DNA of 64,000 nt from CAADGY01 sp900696665. Lineage in GTDB: Bacteria > Acidobacteriota > Terriglobia > Bryobacterales > Bryobacteraceae. The position numbers were made by a program, and so were the translations under genes. Numbering within the stretch: the stretch's first letter is position 1; every line of letters begins with the position of its first letter. This document shows positions 34,479 through 43,207 of this stretch, one piece after another. The notes below the pieces were generated by a model. It did not search any database. It saw only the letters and a list, made by a program, of their open reading frames with translations, and had not been told where the DNA came from. Location of the stretch: positions 1-64,000 of the forward strand of contig JAPSFM010000013.1 in NCBI GenBank assembly GCA_035063885.1, in the 5' to 3' direction.

Positions 34479-35741
34479 ATGCCTCACCGCTATCGCGTTC
34501 TCATTTTTTTGTTTTTCCTGGTGTTCATTATGTACCTGGACCGGTTATGCATCGCTGTAGCCGGACCTCGCATGCAGCAGGACCTGGCCCTTGGTCCGCG
34601 CGAATGGGGTTGGGTGATGGGAGCATTCACGCTCGCCTATGCGCTGTTCGAAGTCCCCAGCGGGATGCTTGGTGACCGGATTGGCCCGCGTAGAGTGCTG
34701 ACTCGAATCGTTCTGTGGTGGTCCGCGTTCACCGTGGCAACCGGACTGGTCTCCAGCCTGAAATCTTTGTTGATTGTTCGATTTCTTTTTGGAGCGGGAG
34801 AAGCGGGCGCCTTTCCCAACTGCACGGCAACCGTTTCCCGCTGGATTCCCGCCGTGGAGCGCGCGCGGTCTACCAGTGTCTTCTGGATGGCGACGTCCGT
34901 TGGAGGCGCCGCGACACCGCTGCTTGTCGTGCCCATCCAGCAGGCGTATGGCTGGCGCGCCGCCTTCTACATTTTCGGTTCACTCGGCGTATTCTGGGCC
35001 GCCGCATGGCATTGGTGGTTTCGCGACACGCCGGCTGAGATGAAAGGCATTACAGCCGCGGAGCGGCAGTTGATCGGTCATCAGCCGGCATCCCATCATC
35101 GCGGCCTGCCTTGGCGAGTTGTGCTTCACAACCGCAATTTTCAGCGCGTGCTCGTCATGTATCATCTGTACTGCTGGGGGGCTTACTTCTATCTTTCATG
35201 GCTGCCGACCTATCTTCAGACCGGCAGAGGCATGACGGAAGACCAGATGAAGATCGCGTCCGCGATGCCGCCGCTGGCCGGTCTGTTCGGCGTTCTCGCC
35301 GGTGGATTTTTGAGCGACCGGTTGTCGCGCAAATACTCGCTGCGTATGGCACGCTGCTCAATCGGCGCCGCATCGTTAATCGGCGCAGGGGCTTGCCTCA
35401 TTGCGGCAACACTGGTTCGGGGAAACACCACGGCGGTTGTGTTGATGTCCGTTGGATTGGGAATCATGAACGCCATGCTGCCGGTTGCATGGTCGCTGTG
35501 CGTCGATCTCGGAAAACAACACTCCGGCGCTATTTCCGGCGCGATGAATATGGCCGGCCAGGCGGGATCGTTTATCTCTTCGGTTGCGTTCGGTTACTTT
35601 GTCGAGTGGTTCGGAAGCTACGACCTCGCCTTGATGCCGCTCGCGGCCATGCTGATCCTGAGCGGTATCACGTTCGCCGCTATTGATCCCTCGGACCGCC
35701 TGATTCCAGAGGCGCAGGTTGCCGGGCTCGCCTCCCCATAA
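34479..35741 (+). CDS. MFS transporter, ACS (anion:cation symporter) hexuronate-type
   Basis: 420 aa from the ATG at 34479 (MPHRYRVLIFLFFLVFIMYLD); the frame continues upstream but only as noncoding shadow. Twelve predicted membrane segments, with the ACS signature of loop 2-3, GMLGDRIGPRRVLTR, and WRAAFYIFGSLGVFWAAAWH. Members import galacturonate, glucarate or similar acids with protons. Overall length is the family norm. Near the CBM9 gene and hydrolases, so likely part of sugar-acid uptake. Confidence 0.88.
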   Translation: MPHRYRVLIFLFFLVFIMYLDRLCIAVAGPRMQQDLALGPREWGWVMGAFTLAYALFEVPSGMLGDRIGPRRVLTRIVLWWSAFTVATGLVSSLKSLLIVRFLFGAGEAGAFPNCTATVSRWIPAVERARSTSVFWMATSVGGAATPLLVVPIQQAYGWRAAFYIFGSLGVFWAAAWHWWFRDTPAEMKGITAAERQLIGHQPASHHRGLPWRVVLHNRNFQRVLVMYHLYCWGAYFYLSWLPTYLQTGRGMTEDQMKIASAMPPLAGLFGVLAGGFLSDRLSRKYSLRMARCSIGAASLIGAGACLIAATLVRGNTTAVVLMSVGLGIMNAMLPVAWSLCVDLGKQHSGAISGAMNMAGQAGSFISSVAFGYFVEWFGSYDLALMPLAAMLILSGITFAAIDPSDRLIPEAQVAGLASP

Positions 35742-35745
35742 GCGG

Positions 35746-36894
35746 CTAAACGTCGATACGGTTCACGCGGATTTTTTCAAGCTCGTAGACTCCCAACCCG
35801 AGTTTGGATGCATACTCGATGTGGCCCGGTTCGCGAATATAGGCATTCACATTCGGATCCGGACCGGCCGGCGTGTCTTTGTTGCGAAGGTGCCGTGGAT
35901 CGCGGTCCCACACTGAGATCGCACCCATCGCTTTTCGCTGGTTATCGACAATATCCAGTATCAGCCGGTCTATGGCGACCGGGTCGGTGCCGAACATCAT
36001 CTGCTTCGGCAAGAACCGGAACCGCTTGTCCGTCGAGAAGGGTCCACCGTGCCAAACGCCCTTGATGCCGTCCACTACTTGCAGCACGGTACGGGAACGT
36101 ACAGGCTCGGACGCCGCCAGTGTTCCAATGAACGTGCGGGTGTGCGTCACGGAGCCGGCATGAGACCGGGCTACGTTCGAAAAAGACCCGTACGCTATGT
36201 TTTTCAGACAGCCTGTGACGCCGGAGGCTCCGTGGTCCTTGATATTCGGTACGTTGATAATCTTCGTAATCTCTCTCGAGACCAGCCGTATGATGTTCGA
36301 ACGGGTGTCTTCCTCCCCGAAGAAGTTCACGTCAACATACATCAGCGGATCGTAGGGCTCATTGGTCCCGCGCGTCTGTTCAGCGCCGAAGTAATGCACG
36401 CCGGCGGGCACCTTCTCGGGGTACTTGCACTCTTCCATCTGGTCGCCGAACCGCTCATAAATGTGAATCTTCCCCAACGGCACACCAACCGCGTTGACAT
36501 TCCTGACGATCTCGGCAACCACTTCCGGAGAAGACATCACATTGGGCCTGCCGACACAGTTCACTTTGATGCCTACAACGTCGTCCTTCCCGATAAAACG
36601 TCCCCATGCCTGCCGGAGATCGCGTGCCCCTGTCAGTGCCAGCATGCCCCGTGTCATCATCTCCCTGACGGCACCGGCGTCGATTCTCTCGGTGTTGTCA
36701 TCCACCGACTTGGAAGAATGCACCGCAACAACCTGTCCTGGATAAGAACCGGGCATCCCGGCTCCCGGAATCCGCTTGTAGGAACTCACCACGCGATACG
36801 TAGGGTCCGCGCCCAACGCGGAGGACATCGCGGCCGCCCCAGCCGTACATGTACGCAGGAATGTCCGCCGGTTCAAAGTATCGAGTCCACTCAA
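35746..36894 (-). CDS. DUF362-domain protein with Tat signal
   Basis: 382 aa. Tat-type start NRRTFLRTCTAGAAAMSSAL indicates export as a folded protein. DUF362 domain: VVGIKVNCVGRPNVMSSPEV, INVPNIKDHGASGVTGCLKN, FGTDPVAIDRLILDIVD. DUF362 proteins are often tied to Fe-S or ferredoxin-like partners, but the family has no firm function. It stops 4 nt from the MFS stop on the opposite strand and follows the beta-propeller gene by 38 nt on its own strand. Confidence 0.8.
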   Translation of the reverse strand: MSGLDTLNRRTFLRTCTAGAAAMSSALGADPTYRVVSSYKRIPGAGMPGSYPGQVVAVHSSKSVDDNTERIDAGAVREMMTRGMLALTGARDLRQAWGRFIGKDDVVGIKVNCVGRPNVMSSPEVVAEIVRNVNAVGVPLGKIHIYERFGDQMEECKYPEKVPAGVHYFGAEQTRGTNEPYDPLMYVDVNFFGEEDTRSNIIRLVSREITKIINVPNIKDHGASGVTGCLKNIAYGSFSNVARSHAGSVTHTRTFIGTLAASEPVRSRTVLQVVDGIKGVWHGGPFSTDKRFRFLPKQMMFGTDPVAIDRLILDIVDNQRKAMGAISVWDRDPRHLRNKDTPAGPDPNVNAYIREPGHIEYASKLGLGVYELEKIRVNRIDV

Positions 36895-36932
36895 AGCAAC
36901 ACCTCTCTGGGAAGTCTTGTCACCTGTCTATA

Positions 36933-39137
36933 TTACCGGACGATAGCCTTACCTACCGCCTGGTTGCCAAAGGCATCGGTAACCCGCACCGCGATGGTGT
37001 GCTCGCCCTGCGGCAGGTTTTCGAGCGTGAGTTTGTAACTCAATTCCAGGGCGTCCGATAGCCGCGACTCCGGCGCCGCCACGAGCCAGTCGCCGCCATC
37101 CAGCGAATATTCCGCACGCTCGATGATGCTGTTCGCATCTCTGGCGGTCCAGGATAACGAGCTGTCTTTGCCGGCCCGGGATGCCGTTAAACCGGTAATC
37201 GCCGGAGGCGTATTGTCGATCAGGAACGCCGGACTGATCAGGCTTCCGGTCAGGGCGCCGGCGGGCGAGTTATCCGGAAGATCGGAGGCGGTTACGCGCA
37301 GGACATACTCGCCGTCGGCGTACGCTGTGGAATCCCAACTGATATGCCGCTGGGTTACGTTCTCTTTCAGCAGTTTCCACTCAGACTCCCGCACGCCCCG
37401 AATTTCCACTGTGTACATCAGTTCGTCACCATTCTCATCCGACGCAAGCCACCGGGCGCCTACATAGCCCTTCGCATAATTCAGCGTCGAGGAGGGCTCG
37501 CTGGGAGTAATCGACGCGGACGATGCCGGACGTCTGCGGCGTGAAAGGGGTGGCAGAGTCAGATTGCGATTTTCGGCCGCCACCGCCGGCGGCTGTGGAT
37601 AGCGGTAATTGGCGGGCGTGGCCTCGATCTTCTCTACCACGGGTGCAATGTTCTTGGGCAAATATGCCACTTCCACGGTGCTCACCTCCGGCGAGCGGTT
37701 GTCCGGCGAAAGCGCCAGTTCGAGTCTCCACTGCACAAACCGCGCGGGCGGAGAAGCGATACGCCCACCGGTCTCTTCCGCGGAAACGGGAGCCCACGAA
37801 CTCCAGTTCTGCTGCGGACGGTCCAGATTGCCGCTGCGGGTCGCAAAGCTCAGCTTGCCGCCGTTCCGCTGGCCATCAAACCATAACCGGCCCCAATACG
37901 AGAAGCCGCCGGAATCAAACACATCGCTTTCCACTGAGCCCGATGTCTGTAACTCCGGGCCAACCCTGTACACCTTTCCGATGTTCCCCGTTGCAGCATA
38001 CACTCTTCCGCCTCGCCCCGACACCAGCGCGGTAATCTGCGTAGGGGGCGCGTTCACCAACAGCGTCGAGAGTACTTCCGAATCTACGCGGTACAGGTTT
38101 CCTTCGTTCCCGGTTCCGATCAGCAACCGTCCCGCGCCATCGAAAGCGAGTGCGTAAGCGATTTCCCGGGTGTCACTCCAGATGGTGTGCGGATATCCTT
38201 CGGCGTCGATACGATAAACTTCGGATCCGCCCGACACCGCTACGGGAGCCGACAGCGTCAGCGGAGACGCGGCGCCCGGCCGCTGCGCCGGCACCATTTG
38301 CGTGGTGCTCTTGGAAGGGGCCGTGGAAGGTGGAGCAAGTACGGGCGGAACCTGTGGCACGATTGCCGGCGCGTGTTTCGTACCGACCCCCGCGGCGTAG
38401 ATGAACCCATCCCGTCCCAAGGCAATCGAAGTGATCTCGCGCTTATCTCCCTGATACAGGACAAAGCCTTCGGCTTTCGGAGAAATCCGGAAGATCAAAC
38501 CGCTCGGCTCGGTTCCGGCAATGAGGTTGTCCTTCGAATCGATTGCCAGGGACCTGGCATGGGTCTCCTCGGTCCTGAAAAAAACGGAACCTTCTCCTTT
38601 GGGGGTAACCTTGTGAATCTCACCCGCATCGCCGGTAGCAACGAAAAGATTACCGTGGCTGTCGAACGCAAGCCCCCAAATATACTTGGCGCGCGGGTCG
38701 TAAAATACCTGTGCATCGCCACTGGATGAGATGCGGTAGATCTTTCCGTCCGGCGATGTGCCGGCATAAACGCGGTTGTTCTTATCCACCGCGACAGCAT
38801 GAATCTGCAACCCATCCAAGGCAGCGAGCACCTTGCCGGCGCCCTTCGCATCCACTACGAAGAGCTTGGCGGTGGAGCCGTCAGAACCTCCTCCGCCAGC
38901 ATAAACGTTGCCCTTGGAGTCTTCGGCGAGAGACCAGATATAGGGTGTCGAAGCTTCGAACACCTCCTCAAATACAGGCGCCAGCGACAAGCGGCCGTCG
39001 CTGCGAACGGAGATTCCGTTCAGCGCCGCTTTTTCATAGTCGGGTTGGTCAGACTGTTCCCAGAATTGTGTCTCAACGGCATACACACCCACCGCAAGCG
39101 CCAGCAGCGCCGGAATCGGGAAAACAAAATTTTTCAT
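36933..39137 (-). CDS. Secreted beta-propeller protein with C-terminal Ig/FnIII-like domains
   Basis: 734 aa with signal peptide (MKNFVFPIPALLALAVGVYA). A propeller at about 65-400 has repeated NHL/SMP-30 type blades (GNVYAGG, NRVYAGTSPDGKIYRI, GNLFVATGDAGEIHKVTPKG, GRLLIGTGNEGNLYRVDSE). The rest is beta-sandwich modules of the FnIII or laminin-like type (YVLRVTASDLPDNSPAG, GEHTIAVRVTDAFGNQA). The gene starts 5 nt after the S55-peptidase-like stop, so the pair forms an operon. The two may form a periplasmic or surface complex. Confidence 0.8.
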   Translation of the reverse strand: MKNFVFPIPALLALAVGVYAVETQFWEQSDQPDYEKAALNGISVRSDGRLSLAPVFEEVFEASTPYIWSLAEDSKGNVYAGGGGSDGSTAKLFVVDAKGAGKVLAALDGLQIHAVAVDKNNRVYAGTSPDGKIYRISSSGDAQVFYDPRAKYIWGLAFDSHGNLFVATGDAGEIHKVTPKGEGSVFFRTEETHARSLAIDSKDNLIAGTEPSGLIFRISPKAEGFVLYQGDKREITSIALGRDGFIYAAGVGTKHAPAIVPQVPPVLAPPSTAPSKSTTQMVPAQRPGAASPLTLSAPVAVSGGSEVYRIDAEGYPHTIWSDTREIAYALAFDGAGRLLIGTGNEGNLYRVDSEVLSTLLVNAPPTQITALVSGRGGRVYAATGNIGKVYRVGPELQTSGSVESDVFDSGGFSYWGRLWFDGQRNGGKLSFATRSGNLDRPQQNWSSWAPVSAEETGGRIASPPARFVQWRLELALSPDNRSPEVSTVEVAYLPKNIAPVVEKIEATPANYRYPQPPAVAAENRNLTLPPLSRRRRPASSASITPSEPSSTLNYAKGYVGARWLASDENGDELMYTVEIRGVRESEWKLLKENVTQRHISWDSTAYADGEYVLRVTASDLPDNSPAGALTGSLISPAFLIDNTPPAITGLTASRAGKDSSLSWTARDANSIIERAEYSLDGGDWLVAAPESRLSDALELSYKLTLENLPQGEHTIAVRVTDAFGNQAVGKAIVR

Positions 39138-39142
39138 GTGTT

Positions 39143-41005
39143 CTACTTGACAGTGAGTTTGAGCGAATAGCTGCCGTTGATGACATAGTCGAACGGAATG
39201 CTCATCTGCTCCTGAGCCGTCTCGGCAGAAGTGAGATACGAGCGGCTGCCGCCCGTGCGCCCGGCTTGCATGACATTCAGCACGGAAGCAGGCACACTCG
39301 GCATCGTCTTGTCCTCCACGTATAGAGTGGGACGCGCCTGCACCAGCGAGACGTAAAGCTTATTATTGCTTCGCTCCTGGTTGATGAGTGAAACGGTTTG
39401 CTGAAGATCAATGAACCGGCTCATCGAGCTTGCCGCGGTCTGCATGCGGTTCAGAGTGCCCGCGTCGCTCAATACCACTTTATAATCGCCTTTCGGAAGA
39501 CCCGCTGGGATTTTGACATTAAACTCTCTTTCAAGGCGTTCGCCACGATAAGGACGGAGAAATACTTTGACGGGCACTTCGGCGCCGGCGGCCACCTCAC
39601 TGGATGCCACCCACGCATTCTCGATGCTCGCCACGCGCCGTTCCGGCAAAAGATCGATCGTGACATTCACGCTCTTCAACTCGGGAGTCTTCACGGCGTT
39701 TCCGAAAAGCCGGTTGAACTTATCGCCCCACCAGCCCGCCAACAGCATCGGCGCCGGAACCGGCATTTCCCCGGGAGCCTGCATGGTGGACAGCGAAAGC
39801 TTCTGGTTCCCGCCGAGTTCCACCTGGCCGCTCAACCGGTAAGTCATCTCCTCCGCCATGTCGTTCAATCCCGAAAGCGAATTGAACAACGTCAGCATCA
39901 TCAGGTAAGGGGTCCACTTCTGTTGAACAAATACGTTGAACTTCAGGCGCTTCTCATTGCGAACGGCATTACTCTCCGCAAAGGACCGGACATTGACGCT
40001 CACGGGTATCATTTTCGCTTCTTCGCCAAGAACTCCCATGACGCCGCTGTGCCGGTCCTGTTTCAGAGCGCCGACAATCTCCGTAGCGTTGGCGAACTTG
40101 TTCGGCTGGAACTGCGAGGAAAGCACCATCAGCACTTCGCCCTTGCTCATCGGCATCTCGACCGGGCCGAGATTGAAAAACGGGTGACCGAACGCCAGCA
40201 CGCGCTTGCCGTCGTTATAAGTGACGGTGCCCAATCCGGTGACACTCATGTCGCCGGAAACCAGCACGCCGGCAACCGCGTCGCCCGGCCGCAGTGCGTT
40301 CTGCCAACCCGGCGCCGGTTTTGAACCGGCGAGGGCACCACTCGCGCCGCCTTGTACAACAGAAATGCCCAATTGACGGAACATGGGTGCGAATTCCCGC
40401 AGCGCGTCTTCGTGGAAGCCGGAAAATGCCAACGGTGTTTCAACAGGCACCAGAATCGGGTTCTGTTGCAGAAGCGCGGGAGATGCTCCTGCCGCTACCG
40501 CCTGCGCCAGCAGCTTGCTTGGAATCGGAAGGTCCGCACGCGCCTGCACCTTGCCCGGAACACGGGCGTCCGCCGGCCGAGATTCATCGAAATCTTTGAT
40601 TTCGAGCATCAGTTCGATTGGCGTAATCCCGCAGATGGCATCCGGCGAAAACACGCTGATACGCAGCGCGATGGCCCCGATGAGTTTTCCATCCACATAA
40701 ACGGGGCTGCCGCTCATTCCGCCAGCTACATTCGTGCGGGCTGCCTTGCCACCCAACTTAGCAAGAATGATGTCCTGCTTCGGTCCCCAGGCATTCTTCC
40801 ACAAACCGATAATCTCAACGGGCACAGGCTCCGCATCGCTGCCAGTGAACACCGTCCAGGCAGTGCCCGTCATGCCGGGTTTCAGTTCAGAGGATTTGAG
40901 GATTTCGACTTCGCCCGCTTTCGGACGAGAAACTTCTGATGCCGGCGGCGCCGCAGGCATAATCATCGCTGCAGCCAGGCACGCCACAGCAGTCCGGAGA
41001 ATCAT
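39143..41005 (-). CDS. SpoIVB-like S55 serine peptidase-like exported protein
   Basis: 620 aa. Signal peptide then an S55 domain: NVAGGMSGSPVYVDGKLIGA with the probable nucleophile Ser of GGMSGSP, upstream PKQDIILAKLGGK, and the conserved AFGHPFFNLGPVEMP. In Bacillus SpoIVB cleaves a sporulation factor; acidobacterial homologues are widespread and not tied to sporulation. The C-terminal half is beta-rich and unassigned. It is the first gene of a likely S55-propeller-DUF362 operon. Confidence 0.82.
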   Translation of the reverse strand: MILRTAVACLAAAMIMPAAPPASEVSRPKAGEVEILKSSELKPGMTGTAWTVFTGSDAEPVPVEIIGLWKNAWGPKQDIILAKLGGKAARTNVAGGMSGSPVYVDGKLIGAIALRISVFSPDAICGITPIELMLEIKDFDESRPADARVPGKVQARADLPIPSKLLAQAVAAGASPALLQQNPILVPVETPLAFSGFHEDALREFAPMFRQLGISVVQGGASGALAGSKPAPGWQNALRPGDAVAGVLVSGDMSVTGLGTVTYNDGKRVLAFGHPFFNLGPVEMPMSKGEVLMVLSSQFQPNKFANATEIVGALKQDRHSGVMGVLGEEAKMIPVSVNVRSFAESNAVRNEKRLKFNVFVQQKWTPYLMMLTLFNSLSGLNDMAEEMTYRLSGQVELGGNQKLSLSTMQAPGEMPVPAPMLLAGWWGDKFNRLFGNAVKTPELKSVNVTIDLLPERRVASIENAWVASSEVAAGAEVPVKVFLRPYRGERLEREFNVKIPAGLPKGDYKVVLSDAGTLNRMQTAASSMSRFIDLQQTVSLINQERSNNKLYVSLVQARPTLYVEDKTMPSVPASVLNVMQAGRTGGSRSYLTSAETAQEQMSIPFDYVINGSYSLKLTVK

Positions 41006-41327
41006 GGGCCTTCCTCGATAACTGGTGAAAGCCCTCCCTAAGCCGTCGAGAGGGATTCGTACCCATTATCAACCACTTTCGGGAGCCGGCACAAACCAGG
41101 GCCCAATTGCGGCAATGCAAACAGCAGGTTGATACACGTCGTCACACCGCACCCTCGATTGATTGCCGGTCCTAGGATGAAAGATGCAAAATCGCCGGTG
41201 CTGGTTCCGAAATTGAAGTTGCGGCGCGACGCCGGAACAATGTTCTCCGGAACCGGAGTTCGCGATCGCGGATCAAGTTGGCGCAGCGTGAACAGGCTCC
41301 TGATGCCTTTGTCCGGTGCGGAACACA
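41006..41327. other. Intergenic stretch with a possible coding remnant
   Basis: 322 bp between the S55 and M20 genes, both on the minus strand. A minus-strand frame here reads ENIVPASRRNFNFGTSTGDF and PAINRGCGVTTCINLLFALP, which looks like protein sequence rather than noise, but I cannot place it in a family. No promoter or terminator is obvious. Confidence 0.3.
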
Positions 41328-42545
41328 TTACTGCGTACCGAGTACTGTGGCCGCAACCCGGGCGTAGATCATCGCACATTCCACGATTCGGTCCGTGTCC
41401 ACGAATTCCTTCGGTCCGTGCGAGATGGAAAGAAGACCGGGCCCATACGCGTACGCAGGGATTCCATGCCCGGCGTAGAACCTGATTTCGAGAAGTCCGG
41501 GACACAGCTCGAACTTTGGTGTTCTTCCGGTGACCTCGCGCACGTGGCTGCTCAGAGCCCGTCCGAGGGCCGTCGCCTCCGGCGTCCCGGATGGATGCCC
41601 TTCCTGCAACACCTCGACGTCCAACTTCACACCGGCTTGCCGCGCTTTGTCGAAGACCTCGAAGAGCGCGCGGCGCTCCTCCTCGTAATCCTCTTCCGGG
41701 TTCATCCGCCTGTCGACGGTGAACACACAGCGCCCGGGAACCACGTTAAAGTTCGAGCCGGCCTCGACTCGCCCCCCGATCAACATCAGCGAACGCCGTG
41801 CGGCCTCGGGCATGATGCGGAAGCGCGTCCGGCGCCGCGCAACCCGCCGCGCCAGGCGCTGAAGACCCGCCGCCACGTGAATGGCATCTTCGAAGGCGTT
41901 TCGTCCCTGGTGGAGGAGTCCGACATGTGCCTCCCGTCCGTGCACGGTCACTCGCACGGTAAGAGCGCCCCGGTTTGCGTTCCAGACGACACCGCTGGTT
42001 GGTTCCGGAGTAAGCATGCCGATACCGTTGGCACCCAGGCGGCCGGCCGCCGCCAGAAACCCGGAGCCGCGCTGGCCGCCCGTCTCTTCATCGGGCACGA
42101 ACACCAGCGCGACGTGGCCGTTCAACGGGACATGCAACCGCTTCAAAGCAACCGCCGCGTATAACATGCTGGCCAGACCGCCCTTCATATCAGCCGATCC
42201 GCGCCCGAAGAGCATGTTGCCTCTGAGCACCGGATTACACTGTCCGGGCGTTGTTACCGGCACCACGTCATAGTGGCCGGAGAAGTAGAGCGCACGTCTT
42301 CCCTTGCCAACACGGCTCAAGACGGCGGCGGCTCCGGACTGGTCGCGAACACCCGCTCGAGGCCGGTACTTGATCGTGTCACACGGGAGATCGAGCGCCC
42401 GGAGCCGTGATTGGATAGCGCGCACGCATTCCCCGTACGCGGCGCCGGGCGGGTTCTCGGACGCGATGGCGACAAGCTCAGCCGTGAAATTGATCATGTC
42501 TCTCCGTAGCCGGCGTACACACGCATCGAGACCGTCAAGAGTCAT
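41328..42545 (-). CDS. M20-family metallopeptidase / deacylase (ArgE/DapE type)
   Basis: 405 aa, usual length for ArgE/DapE. Metal site: LYFSGHYDVVPV (His and catalytic Asp), GRGSADMKGGLAS (bridging Asp), VFVPDEETGG (catalytic and metal Glu), and late SISHGPKEFVDT (His). The lid domain contains TVHGREAHVGLLHQGRNAFE. No signal peptide. Likely removes acyl groups or splits peptides; the actual substrate is unclear without arg or dap genes nearby. Confidence 0.88.
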   Translation of the reverse strand: MTLDGLDACVRRLRRDMINFTAELVAIASENPPGAAYGECVRAIQSRLRALDLPCDTIKYRPRAGVRDQSGAAAVLSRVGKGRRALYFSGHYDVVPVTTPGQCNPVLRGNMLFGRGSADMKGGLASMLYAAVALKRLHVPLNGHVALVFVPDEETGGQRGSGFLAAAGRLGANGIGMLTPEPTSGVVWNANRGALTVRVTVHGREAHVGLLHQGRNAFEDAIHVAAGLQRLARRVARRRTRFRIMPEAARRSLMLIGGRVEAGSNFNVVPGRCVFTVDRRMNPEEDYEEERRALFEVFDKARQAGVKLDVEVLQEGHPSGTPEATALGRALSSHVREVTGRTPKFELCPGLLEIRFYAGHGIPAYAYGPGLLSISHGPKEFVDTDRIVECAMIYARVAATVLGTQ

Positions 42546-42844
42546 TGCGGGATTTCATGCGAGTTTAGTCTTAGTCTGGGTCCGCGCGTGGCGCAATGTC
42601 ATCTACCACCGCTTACCGCCAGCGCCGCGATGCCGGCTGCGTATGCCCGGCGGCGCTCCCCGGTCCATGGAGGACCGGCAGGCCGGCCGGTACGGCTGAC
42701 GAACCCGTCAATCTCATCTGGTGTCACACCGAACTCGGCGCACAATCACGGCCGGCGCCTGATCAAGTATCCCCACACAAACCATATACGCCCAATCAGC
42801 ATGATCCGCCACGCTGACAACAAACGGTGCACCGTGGTTCGGTC

Positions 42845-43183
42845 TCAAATCCGGCTCAGCTTCCAATAACTCAACGCGGCGGCAACGGCCATAGAGAGCA
42901 CAAACACACCCAAGTTCGCCTTGACAACAGTCGATGGATCGGCGGGATAAAAGAATCGGATGAGGACAGCGCCAGCGGCGGTGACCGCCCCCGCAGCGAG
43001 CAAGGCGTAACCCATGAACCGGTTAGCCTCGTACCAGATTCTTGTATCGGACAGGGTTTTGGCGGTCCGGAAGCCGAAATACGCGTTGGGTTCCACGCGG
43101 CCCAGAATGAAGGGGATGCTCATGATGACGAACATCAATCCCAAGCCCGCATATAGCAACGTAACAATGTTGCGGTGAGCCAT
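42845..43183 (-). CDS. SdpI-family membrane protein
   Basis: 112 aa with three hydrophobic segments (LLYAGLGLMFVIMSIPFILG, GYALLAAGAVTAAGAVL, LGVFVLSMAVAAALSYW) and the SdpI signature PNAYFGFRTAKTLSD followed by WYEANRFMG. SdpI in Bacillus gives immunity to the toxic SdpC peptide; homologues elsewhere are often called immunity or stress proteins with no proof. It lies 24 nt from the hydrolase gene on the same strand, close to the peptide cluster at 45-54 kb, so a self-protection role is tempting but untested. The 299 nt from 42546 to 42844 show no gene. Confidence 0.8.
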   Translation of the reverse strand: MAHRNIVTLLYAGLGLMFVIMSIPFILGRVEPNAYFGFRTAKTLSDTRIWYEANRFMGYALLAAGAVTAAGAVLIRFFYPADPSTVVKANLGVFVLSMAVAAALSYWKLSRI

Positions 43184-43207
43184 AACTCATGCTCCAGTCG
43201 TATTTTA

